Program-made: the position numbers and the translations under genes | Notes under the pieces: generated by a model | Seen by the model: only the letters and a program-made list of their open reading frames with translations | The model's database searches: none | What the model was told of the DNA's origin: nothing | Source of the DNA: Leishmania donovani | Taxonomy: Eukaryota > Euglenozoa > Kinetoplastea > Trypanosomatida > Trypanosomatidae | Reading direction: 5' to 3' | Assembly: GCF_000227135.1 (NCBI RefSeq) | Contig: NC_018247.1 | Coordinates: forward strand, 241,675 to 305,674 | Length of the DNA: 64,000 bases | Shown here: piece after piece, positions 21,701 through 32,245 of the stretch | Numbering within the stretch: the first letter of the stretch is position 1 | Layout of the letters: each line of letters begins with the position of its first letter

Positions 21701-22800
21701 AGCAGCAGCCGTTCATGATGACCACTATTCCACCGCAGCAAGCCCCGCAAATGCAACCGCAGCAAGTGTATATGAACCCTTACATGATGCCTGGCGTGAT
21801 GAACATGGCCGCCGCGCAGCAGCACGCTCAGCAACAAGCCCAACAGCAAGTTCAGCAGCAAGCGCAACAGCAAGGACAGCAAGCTCAACAGCACGCCCAG
21901 CAACAAGCGCAGCAGCAGGCTCAATATCACGCCCAGCAGCAAGCACAGCACCAGGCCGAAGGGCAAAAGGCTTACCAGCAGTTCATGGATGCGCAGGAGG
22001 AACTTCAGCTGTTACGCCAGCTCCAGCAGCAGGCTCAACTGACCCAGCAGGGGCCTCTCAACGAGCAGCAGCAGGCGCAACTTCTGAAGCAGGCACAGAT
22101 GATGCTGCAGGCTAGGCGGCCCCAGCAGGCTCATGCTCAGCAACAGCAAGCACAGCATCAGGCCCAGCAGATGGCTCAGCAGCAACAGGCACAGCACCAG
22201 CAGGCTCAACAGCAGCAGCAGGCCATGGCCAACATGGCGGCGGGAGGCAACCCGCAAGCCTTCGGTCCGCAGAGCGCCTCTCGCACACCGGCTTCTACGC
22301 CACCGCAGCAAGGCAGCGCCGCCGCGCCGCCAGCACCGTACAACGCAGTGCCCAGCTCTGTCATGCCACCACTGCCACACATGCAGGGGATGCAGCACAC
22401 GAACGTACAAAACATGTACGCTCATACCCAGCAGCAGCAGCCTGCGCCCACCTCAAATGCGTCTGGCAAGGAGATCTCATCGTCAGGGCCGGCGGCAAGT
22501 GCGGCTAACACGAGCGCCAAGTCAACCGGTACCAATGCCGGGGCCGGTTCTGCTGGGGTCGCGGGAACGATCGGCGATCAGGCGACCGCCCCAGCAGTGG
22601 CAAATCCACATCCGAAGACGAACCCGTACAGCTTTGCTGCAATCAACGACGACGAAGACGACGCCGCGGTCGCGCTTGCGGCTGCGACGGCTGCAATGGA
22701 AGCTATCCGCGGGCATGGCGGCATCGACCGCGACGACGACGAGGACGAGGACGGCAGCCAGTTTTTCTCAAACGGCCAGTTTTTCTTCCGCGCCCAGTAG
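18781..22800 (+). CDS. Paralogue 1: MG-x-x-PS protein with Gln-rich prion-like tail
   Basis: 1339 aa; family not recognised. The start MGGYPS fits the N-myristoylation rule (Gly2, small residue 6). Blocks shared with the two downstream genes: EVCLVPLLRRHF (residue about 28), AMDQLLNEIEASFF (about 136), PVPCAV (226) followed by VTVQGRRLRCIGYLSCF, and LEPVVFLASIMFRSQYLTS (about 362). A later ERGIEVIFDGALL block (about 626) matches paralogue 2. Between them lie an acidic stretch (about 475-575) and a basic cluster SRRTRRSRRRQRKQK (from residue 586), NLS-like. The rest is Ala/Pro/Met/Gln-rich, with an almost continuous Gln/Ala/His region at about 1010-1150, prion-like in composition. The end is acidic with paired SQFF/GQFFF. 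An RNA-granule or mRNA-regulating role is a guess from composition only. Confidence 0.85.
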   Translation: MGGYPSHDAPNFLFATAAQHPNNGGTTEVCLVPLLRRHFNDTNRRLKDAVAQLYFDGPPNTTALALQAMQNGISSNCTTPDLSAQTSLHNMSDTASGVTPSAGPPPPALNAAFASSGNFDASAETKRKAVHAYKAMDQLLNEIEASFFTTTRVVYDSASQANAKLREKRLASIKGMDKTKSPKVGPAVGGSVKGDLAAPRAIGSSSRASLSSQQSLTPPPPPILRPVPCAVCTIEPDTSGRRGSSGQQNSTSPNGAKGNNTLTALNVPTPTAGPNGLQMSGSSGSVGSNPSSPEWVTVQGRRLRCIGYLSCFSKPRTVDYESREVYGPESKPPLHVLRINECGSKGLDVAFELIFENEYKYMHLLEPVVFLASIMFRSQYLTSSMLQRPVHSPEVENAYYAHLQLLNIHVVLSKDRVHQLKILQEQLPLLDFVEEMGLSERHLGASVGGETASCGGGAASLETTLTVGDISAEIIAAATADGEAPTKTDSDTLVQTVVSDGGEVAKPQRQARGDDSEDREHSDVDDDGHKSGAAGTVADVAAAEKAVKKKEDGENEDDDAADSTRNTTVDWEKDAKPSSASAPTASRRTRRSRRRQRKQKTAEPQDEIYRKTHCTMPEVSLYELSSGERGIEVIFDGALLARMMKLIAETAAYETVKNSFIRCDMGPLMKERRHLNQSRREALQEDGSLEREEERVMGSTIVAATVRHWVKEGLAAEEEKRKKAQAAAAHAEQAQQAATTQAAAAAAAQTHPPPPPLAAQMLHNLPAMHANIAQGVAPNALTGSAAPTTAGHPLLAAQAAAMGQNPAMLRMGMVPSNQPTAAAAPTTASTACAPMLMYVPGVGYVQVPSNSRVLTAPAAPTQAAHPAYVINPATGQPMMVAPQAASAGATSASGTPPQPPQIMAFPSMMHMYNVPQQQQQMIGASQQYFAAQAAPQAVQQSQQQYQYMMGPGGQLLMVPVASAPTAQAVQQPQQQQPFMMTTIPPQQAPQMQPQQVYMNPYMMPGVMNMAAAQQHAQQQAQQQVQQQAQQQGQQAQQHAQQQAQQQAQYHAQQQAQHQAEGQKAYQQFMDAQEELQLLRQLQQQAQLTQQGPLNEQQQAQLLKQAQMMLQARRPQQAHAQQQQAQHQAQQMAQQQQAQHQQAQQQQQAMANMAAGGNPQAFGPQSASRTPASTPPQQGSAAAPPAPYNAVPSSVMPPLPHMQGMQHTNVQNMYAHTQQQQPAPTSNASGKEISSSGPAASAANTSAKSTGTNAGAGSAGVAGTIGDQATAPAVANPHPKTNPYSFAAINDDEDDAAVALAAATAAMEAIRGHGGIDRDDDEDEDGSQFFSNGQFFFRAQ
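21810..22230 (+). repeat. Gln/Ala/His codon repeat region inside paralogue 1
   Basis: Imperfect repeats based on CAG/CAA and GCN codons encode units such as AQQQAQQHAQQQ. CAG and CAA are mixed, so this is not a simple triplet expansion; selection for glutamine at the protein level is likely. Confidence 0.85.
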
Positions 22801-25800
22801 AGAAGAGATACAAGAGGCAAGGGCTGCTCAGGGGAAGCGGTCCTCAGTGCTGAGGGGAGGACAACTGCCAACGCCTCACCCGCCACACGCCACTGAATGC
22901 CGCTCTTCCCCCTCCCTTCTCCGCTTGCTTGCATGTATTTAGGCACAGACGTGCACGCTGATGTGTTTGTGCCTGTGCGCGGTATGTGTTTTTTTTTGTT
23001 GGTAATTTCTTCGTGTTTGTTTTCCTTTTTTATTTTCTTTTGTTCCTTTGCTGTTGTTGTTCTCTTGGTGGTTCCTGTGTGTACCTTTTCGGTGTTGTTG
23101 TTGTTTTCTGTGTGTGTGTGTCTCCCCGTCTTTCCTTACCGGTGTGAAGCATAGAAACACGCACACACACACACACGCACAAAGCCAACAGGAAAGAAAA
23201 AGGCAAAAAGAAAACGGGTGAGAATGGGAAAAACGAGGCGAAAGAGGTGGCGCATCAAAAACGGAGTGCATTCTTGATGTATATATGTATATGTATACGT
23301 GTGGAGACAGAGAAAAGGCTTCGACAGTCCTGCCGAAACGCTGTTCCACCACCCCTCAGTGGGAACACACACACACACAGGGAGAAGCAGATCCACGAGC
23401 TAACACCCACTCACGCACACACGCATGCAAACACGTATACAACAAGATTGATAACTGCCCCCCCCGCATGCGTGCGCTCGCTCCTTACCACCACGACCAC
23501 TTCTTTCCTTCGCCTTCTTTTTTTTTTTCCTTCTTTCCCGCCCTATGGGAAAGGGGTTTGCTGCACGGTTTATGTTGACGCCGCTTATGCTTTGTTTTTG
23601 TTCGAGGTTTTTGTCTGCCTTGCTTTTTTTTGTGTGTGTGGGGGGAGGGGGGAGGGGGAGGAGCTCGCTTGTTTCGCTGTTGTTGTTATGTCTCGCTTGC
23701 CTACGTTGGTGTTTCTTTAGAGTGTATATATATATGTAGTCCTTTGAATTCTAATCTGTTTTCTTTTTTTTTGCGTTTTACTGCTCGCTCCTCTCTCCTC
23801 CCTTCGCCCTCACGCCTTTCTGGTTCATTGCTTGTGGTGGTGATTGTTTTGTCGTCGTCGTCTTCTTTGGCGCTCTACGAGGTCCTCTTTTCTCTTCCCT
23901 CCCTCCATCCCTCCATCCCCTTTCTGTTACGGTGTGGTGGCTTTTTGAACTTTTCGTTGTCGTTGTACTGACCTCTGCGGTTACTCTGCAGGTTTGCTTG
24001 TGCGCATATATATATATGTGTGTGTATTGCTTGGTCGCCGATACCATGGCCTTTCACCACGTGTCTCGCCGCTGTTGGTCAGGCTCCCCATCCCCTTCTA
24101 GGAACTGCTTCTTTTCGCTTATGCTTCCTTTTTGTTGTTGTGTGTATATATATGCCTGTGCGCGTGTGCGTGGAGTGCCTCTTATGTGTCTCCCCCCCAT
24201 CCCCTTTAAAACAAACAGCCAACAGCACACAAAAAAAAATTCTCCTCGTCTCGTCTGCCCAGCGTGTGCATCTTCCGGTGCTGGCCAACGAGAAGCACTT
24301 CAACATCCAAGCGGCCTACATATATGTGTATTGAGATGGGATTGGTGCGAGAGAGCACAGGTGAGTGCGAGACGACGAAGAGAAGAAGTGTGCAGAGAGC
24401 TCAGGCGGATCTGTGCATGGTGCTCTGTCCTTCGTGGGGTCGACACCCACCGACGTGTCCCTCACACTGATGCCCCTCTTGCGCCCTGGCGGTGGTGAAA
24501 CGATGGGGTCCTTCACCATCTCTTAGCGTTTTCATGACTTTGTCTGTGTTTAGTAAAGACTCGAGCTAAGGCGTGTGTGCCGAAGGCCGTGCAGAACTGT
24601 TTTTTCCCCCTGGTAGAGAGTGCGGGGGATTCGAGGCGGCGCAAGGCGAGGAGGGCCTCTTGGCAACCGACCAGAGTGTTTGGCGAAGAGATATATGGGG
24701 AGAAGGGGGTGGAGAGCGAGAGCATGACACGCAGTGCGACGGCTATTCGCTTGCCGCTGCCGCCCTTCCCCCCTCTCTGCTTCTCTTTCCTATGTGAGGG
24801 GGGACTGATCGTGCTTGCAAAGAGGCGCAGAGACTTTGGACCTTGACCGAGCATCGACAGAGATGAGGTAAACGGCAAGAGGACGGAGGGAGAATGCCTC
24901 TGCAAAAAGGGCCCAGATTGTGTTGCGCGAGAGTGAGGAAAGTCTGAAGGAGATACCCAGAATACGCCGAAGGGAACGGGAAAAAGAAGGCGTTAGAGGA
25001 CCTGCGCAACGGTACCCGTATATAGGCACCCCACCACCACCACCACCACACACACACACACCACGGCATGTGCAGCACCCTTGCGTTGGTTTCTTTCCCT
25101 TCCTTTGTGGGCCCTCCTCGTCTTCCTGTGTCGGTGTCGGTGTCGGCTGTTGTTTTGCGTTTTGTGATTTTCTGGTGTCTTCGCTGTCCAGCCACTCCTC
25201 ATCTTCGCCTTCCCACTTTTGTCTGTGTGTGTGTGTGTGCATAAACTCTTCATCTCGGCTCAACTCGTCCTCTGTCCTGCGGGCGGCACCTTCTGCAATG
25301 TTGTGTTCTCGACCTCTCTGTTGTCCTTTTTATTTTTTCTTGCATACTACTGCTGTCGTGTTGTTGATTGGGAGGGAGGGGGCTTCCTTTTTCCCCGTTT
25401 TTTTTTTCTGTTCTGGTACCCTTTGTGTATGTCTTATATATGGAATAGGGATCTACCGCAGAGGCGTACACGCGACATGGGTTTACGTAAAGCAGGTGCT
25501 GTCGAGTACAGGAGACAAGAGCGAGGAAAGCGATAACATCACCCAACCCTGCCGCATCATTTTCCTTTCTTGCTTTGTTTTCACCGGTCGGTTTGAGTTG
25601 ATTGGTTGCTCAGCCGGCACACACGCACGCATACACACACGCACGTGAGGCTCTTGTCTGCTTTTTGTTGTTGCTCCTTTCGCGTCCTCGCTCTCCCCAT
25701 GCAGGGAAAAGGCCGGGGAAAAGCTGCATGGAGAAAACCACCGAAGAGGGATAGAACGAGGGAGGCAACTGGAAGACATGACGCGGAGCAACAAAGCCCT

Positions 25801-26841
25801 CAGCGACGTGTCTGTGCCGCTTGGCACTGGATGTGAGGGCTTATCTCTATGATTGTGCGCGTACGTCTATTTTAGCTGGAGGTGCGCTGCATACCACGGC
25901 CCCACCGAAGCACCTACCCCGTCCTCCCCCTTCCATACCCCTGCGCCCCCATAGAAAATGACCCTGCCCTCTTCCCCGAATCCTCCTTACTTGCCTGTCC
26001 CATCCGCTCTTGTTTTTGTTTTTTGTGCTACCTCGTTGCTCCCTCTCTGGCAGGCAAGACTGGCACGTGATTGCCACGCACACAGCCACCCTCCCCCACC
26101 TGCACGCGCACGCACACATCTTCATCGGAGACACAATCTTAGCGTTTCCCTTCGTTGGTTCTCTCCCTCCTCATTGCTGTTTCTTTCCCTCCCGACCTCT
26201 TCCGTTGTTACCGAGAGCTTTTCCTCTACATCGCCTTTCCTTTTATGGATGCGGTGTTGAGTTCCGTCGATGTGCGCCATCGCCTCCATCCGTATTTTTT
26301 TCCATTCCTGGATGTGCATTGAGACGTAGGAGCTGCGCACCTTTCACATCCCTCCTCTTCCAACTCCCCCCCCCCCCCACGCACACACACGCACAGGCAC
26401 GTTTTCTTTTTGGAAGAGGGGAGGAGGCCCTCTATGTAGTGCTCATCCATCGTGATTCGATGTAGGTTTGACTCTTCCGCCCGCCCGCCCGCCTCCCCCC
26501 TCTTACTCGCCACCTTCCCCATCGCCTCTCAACTCCCATGGCCTTCTCCCACCGGCACAGTATCTCGCCTCCCGGACCTCCCTCCTCTCTCGCTCCCGTC
26601 GTGCCTCTCTCCGTGCCTTCAGCTCATCATCTTGCTTCTGTTATACGGGGAAAAAAAGAAGAGCGAGGGTAGCACCCCCACTCCCCTTCCAGAGCACCAT
26701 CAGCACAAGTGGCACAGAAACTGGCGGGGCAATCCCTGTCCCTGAGCGCATTCCGCCGCACAGGTGCGTCAGGCAGCTCACCCACCAGTCGCCAAGCCCT
26801 TCCTCGCTCTCTCTTCTTTGCTTGTATGGCGGTGGAAGGGG

Positions 26842-27141
26842 ATGGGCGCGCGAAGGACAAGCGAAATGCTTGGAACAGAAAACGCACGCCTGCGCGCATG
26901 TGGTGAGAAAAAGGAGCATCTTCCTTTGCTTATCTTGGGGCTGGAGGAGGAAAGAGAGCGGAAATGGCGATCCGAAGGTACTCTTATTACTGTGATTGCC
27001 CACTCCTACGGTGAACTGTCCTCGATGGGTCTGATCATGGATGTGTGGAGGAGACACGCGCTCAGTCGCTGCCGATGGAGCGCATGCTTGCTAGAGGGAT
27101 GGCGCACATTCATCTTTTTTTGTTGTTGTTATTTTGCTTAG
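26842..27141 (+). other. Weak small-ORF candidate in the long spacer
   Basis: A 99-codon ATG frame in a locally complex patch. It encodes a mixed, protein-like composition including HLPLLILGLEEERERKWRSE and a second half with varied residues, ending in a Cys/Phe run that comes from T-rich DNA. An upstream ATG at 26,825 lies in another frame. No family recognised; chance is a real possibility. Confidence 0.15.
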
Positions 27142-27340
27142 CTCGCCTTGAGCCACTGCTCCTATTGTTTCCTTGTGTTGGGCTGCGTCTGCGTCTGCGT
27201 GTATGTGCCCCTTTACGTTACTTTCCGTCAGTGGCGAGCAACCAAGATACAAGTGGTACATACACGCACATACATCCGGGAGAATCGAAGCGAAGGAGAA
27301 CGCACGACGAAGGCAGATAACGAAGAAAAAGGCGGATGCA

Positions 27341-27358
27341 TATATATATATATATATA
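27341..27358. repeat. (TA)n microsatellite
   Basis: Alternating TA seen directly, flanked by a purine-rich island on the left and GT-rich sequence on the right, as in the copy near 18,400. Confidence 0.9.
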
Positions 27359-30300
27359 AGTGTGTGTATGCATATAGCTGCAACCAACGAAGGCACGCAC
27401 AGAATCTGAGCTGGGAGACGTTTTTGTCTGTTTCTATCTTGTTCCATATTTTTTTTCTTCGGTTTCCGTTCTCTCTTCTATCCCCCTCTGTCTTTCTTTC
27501 GCTCACTCATCTGTTTCTTTTTTTTTGTAGCGGACGCGTCCCCCGATACCACCACCACCGCCATCACCGCTCTTCCCATCTCGCTCTCGCTCTCCACTCC
27601 GTCTTTTCCTTCCTCCTCTCTCCCTTTTCCAATCCTTCTCTCCGTTTCCCGCGGGCGCCGTCTCACTCTCTCTCTCGCTCTTGTTAGCTCTTTTTTTGTT
27701 TTTCGTCCCCTTTTCGTTAGCATTCTTCTTGTCTTCGCCAGCCCTCCGCTGCAAAGACCGGCCCTGACATCTCCCCCGTTCACCTCGCTACACGCATGCC
27801 CTCTCTCTCCTGTTTTTGCTTGCTTTGCTGTGTTTCTTTTTGTGTTTTTTTTTTCGTGTCTGCTTGTGTGTGCGTCTTACTGTCGATGGTTCTACTCTTC
27901 ATTCCTCGTGATCTTTTCTGTCTTCGCCTGCACATCCGGCCCGGTATGCCTACACCCGCCTCATACTGTACGCGATGTGCCCCACGAATCTTCTCTCCGA
28001 CTTTCGTGGCTTTACCTTCTTTGTTTTTTTTTTTGTTTGCCTCTGCCTCGTTCAGCGGACTCATGTGAGCTGGAGAACATAGCCTGCACGCCACTGTGTA
28101 TGCGTGTGCGTGAGTGTTTGCTGGTTCTTGGGCTTGCGGACCGTGAAAGGTACGCTGTGAGGGTAAGGAGGAAATCATGAGGAATGGCGTCGAGACGCTC
28201 TTGCTCTCACGTGCGCGCGTCCGCCTACACTGATGTGCTTCCCCTGAATCCACGGGTGCCCAACAGCTTCACGTCCAAAACTAGCACGCACACGCATAAA
28301 CCACAGACGCGCGTGTCCCGCCCTTCTCCTACCTCTTTGCTTTTTTTATCTTTCCCATCCCATCGCGGCACACTCAGCTCGCCCCGCTGATGGATTCTTT
28401 CGCACATGGGCCACCTTGGCTGTGTCTCCGTCTTCTGTTCGCTCCGTTTCTTTTATTATTACGATTTCGTCCCCCCCCCTCCGCGCCTCCTTTCCCCTTC
28501 TTTTTCGCTGCCGTGTCGCTGTTTTGTTTTGCGTGTGTGTTCACCCGTTTTCTTTTTTTGCCCCCGCAATCCTCGCCTCGGCAATCGCATCGATGAGAGC
28601 CGCCGCTTGGGGAGGTGGAGAAATAAAGTGACGGGAAGAGGGGTTTGGGTGTGCGAAGAAGGCCATTGGCTCCACCCCCTGCGTCATACTTGCCTTGTCC
28701 CTCCCTCCTGACCTTTTCTCTTCGTTCTTTCCGGTTATTCGGGACGCATGGTCTCTCTCTCTCTTGCCTTGACTTCGTTTCTTGCGAACCACCTGCTCTG
28801 GGCATCTCCGCCCCCTTCGATGCTGTTTTTCACGGCTGCAGGACTGCCCCCTCCCCTCCCCCCGCTCCCGTCTTTCGTGTCGCCTCTCTGGTTTCTTTGT
28901 ATTTCTTTTCCTTTTCAGCGTTTCTTCTGTTGTCGGCCTCTTGTGAAGGATGTCCTTTTTTTTTCTTTGGCAGGGTGGAGGTCTCCTCCCCTTCTGTCTC
29001 CCCTCACGTGCGCCTATTCCCATCGTCTGCGCGCCCCCTCCCCCGTTTCTTTCCGTCGTCACGTGGTCGATGTCGGATCCCCTTCCAGCTGCCGAGTTGC
29101 TGATGCAGTGCGTGTGTGTGCGTGTGTTTTCGGTGCTGCTTTGCTTGTATGTGAGTTTGTGGCAGACGACCCAACGAAGGAAGCAGAGGAAAGGACGAGA
29201 CGTGACGTGTGATGGCAGTGATAAGAGAAGCCTGAAAATAGGGTATGGCGTGTGCCCCGTGCAGCTTGCACTCGCTGGTGACGCAGACAAGACGCCTTCG
29301 GCTCCCCTCCCCCTTGTAAGTTCTCTGAGTTGTTAAACCTTGGACAGACGCGCAACAAAGGAAAAGGAAGACGAGGGGTTCTGCAGAGAATCATGGCGTT
29401 TCCGTGAACACTCATCTTGCTCTCCTCGTCTCCCTCTCGCTCAGGCAAACCTCTATGTTTTGTCTTTTCGCACTCGACTGTTTTGTTTTTGTGTCTTTCG
29501 TAATATTTTCATTCACTGCCGCCCTTACGGTGTCTCATCGCTTTCTTTCCCTCTCTCGGTGTGATGTGAGGCACACGTACGTCACTCATTGGCCCTCACC
29601 CCACCCCACCCGCTGCCATCCATGTCCTCTTTCCTTGGTTGAATTTTGGTCCTTGCCATGTGCTGTTTTATTGTTATTATTCTTTTCGGCTTTGGAATTC
29701 TTGTATGCGTCTCCGTGGTTGTGGTGGCGGCTATTGACGGGTTGTGCCGTGTAGTGCCTCTGTGGTGATGCTTGAATTAACAACGAAAAACGTATTGAAA
29801 CGGAAAGGCAGAAAAAAAGGAGCACCATGCAGCTATGCCGATGTGCATCCACCGTGCTCGCTCACCTCCTCTCCCTCCCTTTTTTATGATGTACGGAAGG
29901 GTGAGCAGAACTTCACATGGACGTGAAAACGACGTAGTCGTTTCTCCCGCACGAGACAGAGAGAGGCGGCCGGGAGGCAGAGGAGACAGCCGTGCTCTGT
30001 CCCATTGTCGCCGGCTTTTTGCTCAGCCCTGGGTGTGCTGGGTGTGTACACATCTTAGATTCTTTTTTTTTTGATCGCTCTTTCCTTCCCACGTCCTTCA
30101 CTCGCCCCATCTGCCCGCCTCTCCCTCTCTCTGTGCGCCGCCGATGCGTCTTCTGCCCCACCAAAATCGAACGTTGTGCCTCCCCTCTTCCTTTCGGCAC
30201 ACACAGACACACAGAGACAGACGTCATACGAAAGACGACACGTTTGACGTGAACAAGGGAAAAACAGAACCAAAACGTTACGTCAAGCGCTACTCTCGAA

Positions 30301-31500
30301 CTGTGCAGGTGTGTGTGTGTGTGTGTGTTTTCTGCGTTTTTTTTTCTGCTGCGGCTCCTTCACCACCGCCATCATTGCCGTTCCCCTGGCTCACCTGCGC
30401 ACCCTCTACATCACACACGCTTTTCTTGTGGTGGTGGGGTCCCTTCACTTCTGCCGGCTTACCTTGCACTGCTGCCCTATCATCTGTGAATCTCGCGTTG
30501 TAGTTTTTTTTTGTTGTTGTTGTCCTTCATTTTCGTTTGCCTCGGCTCCAATTCGTGCATCCACGCACGCACGCGATAACATTGGCTCTTCCGATCTTTC
30601 CCGCTCCTACTCTGGCGTGCACGCATATACGCACAGTTCTGGAAACGCAAGGCGCAACTCTCTCCAAGGCCTGCCTGCGAGCTTGGCAAGCACAACGGCA
30701 GCGGCGCGAGAGTTTCACAGCCACGCACGCGCACACGTTCTCTCTCCGTTGCGGCTGCGCTTCGCACAGTCCCATCCGCGCCACCACCACCGCCACCACA
30801 CAGGCCGCTGTCCTCCTCGCCGGCCCCGCCGCCCCCTCCGCTTGCCTCTAAAGTCGAGACTCGCTCCAGGTGGCACGCGCAAGGCAGCGAAAGCACGGAC
30901 ACGCACGACTTTGCGATACACGCAGAATTGAAAACCGAGAACATAAGAAAAGGTGGTGTCTGTCTGTGTTGAGGAAAAAAAAGCGCAAGGACGACGCGGC
31001 GAATGGGCCCTCAAGGCTACGGTCAACAACGACGTTGTATTTCGTGCTTGCGCCAAGCGCATCGAGGAAAAGAAAACGAGGGGAGAACAGCGGCAAGCAA
31101 CCACAGGCCGACCTTCTTTGTGTGAGCGTGTGTGGCATCTTTGTGTGCTCACCTGCTCCTCTTCTTTCCTCCTCCTGCTTGGCGCTTTCCCCGTCTCTCT
31201 CGCCCTCTGCTCGCTCTCGCGTCACACAGCAGCAACCTCCTTTATTCTCCCGGCGTTGCATCCTCCTCTCTCTATCTCTCTCTCTCTGTCCCTTCACCAC
31301 TCCCCCACGGCGCTTCCTTCGCATAAAAGTGCCACACAAGTGACGGTAAGCGATACGAACAAGCGAACAAGAAGAAAAAAAAGGGCAGGAAAGGAAACGA
31401 CGAGAGTCTTCAGGCTGAGAACGCAAAAAAAAAAAAAAACGAGGCGACACGCAATCGAAAACGTCGGAGATCTCTCCTTTTCAGGGCCTTCTTTTTCTTT

Positions 31501-31526
31501 GTGTGTGTGTGTGTGTGTGTGTGTGT
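31501..31526. repeat. (TG)n microsatellite
   Basis: Alternating GT of 26 bases, directly visible, preceded by a T-rich run and an A-rich island. Confidence 0.95.
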
Positions 31527-32212
31527 TGTGCTGTTTGTGCGCTTGCGTGCTTCTCGGTTGTATCCTTCTTCTTCATCCTCTTTGCCTTTGCCTTGTCCGT
31601 CGACAGCGCGAGCGGGGGGAGGGAGATCGACACAGTCACAGGCGTGCGGAGCACAGGCAAAAGCACACAACGCAGAAAAAAAAAAACGAAGGAGCGCCGC
31701 CCCCTCTTCCCGCCTCTCTTTGCCTCTCTTGCCCCCCCCCCCTCTGAATAGCGCATCCTTACGAGCTGAAAGGCAGGCGCGATATCTCTGCCTCGGCGCC
31801 CCTTCCGCTCCGCGCAAAGACGCAGCGGTGGAAGCGCAAGAGGAGGGGCCTGACGGCACGAAACGAGAAGGAGCGGCCGATACCAAAACAAAACAAAAAA
31901 AAAAACGAAAAGCAACACGCGTCAGAAGAAGGACAGCACAGCCCCTTCGCGTTATACCGCTCTTCCTTTGCTGTTTCGTGGTTCACATTCGCTTCTCTCC
32001 ATCCATCAGACACCCCCACCCCCTTCTGGTCGTTCTCACTCCTCTCTACGTTTCGCAACTTAAGTGTGCGTATTGTCCCTGACATCCTGGCTTCTCTCCT
32101 CCTTCGCTCTCCCCCTTCCCTTTCCTGTTCTCCATAGCCCGAGAAGAACGCAGGCACCCAAACAAAAAGCGCGCACGCGCACACGCACACGGTGTGCTGG
32201 TGTTTTCTTTGG

Positions 32213-32215
<3 letters not shown>

Positions 32216-32244
<29 letters not shown>
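32216..32244. repeat. (TG)n microsatellite
   Basis: Alternating TG of about 29 bases, between a short CA/CG-rich stretch on the left and T-rich DNA on the right. Confidence 0.95.
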
Positions 32245-32245
<1 letters not shown>

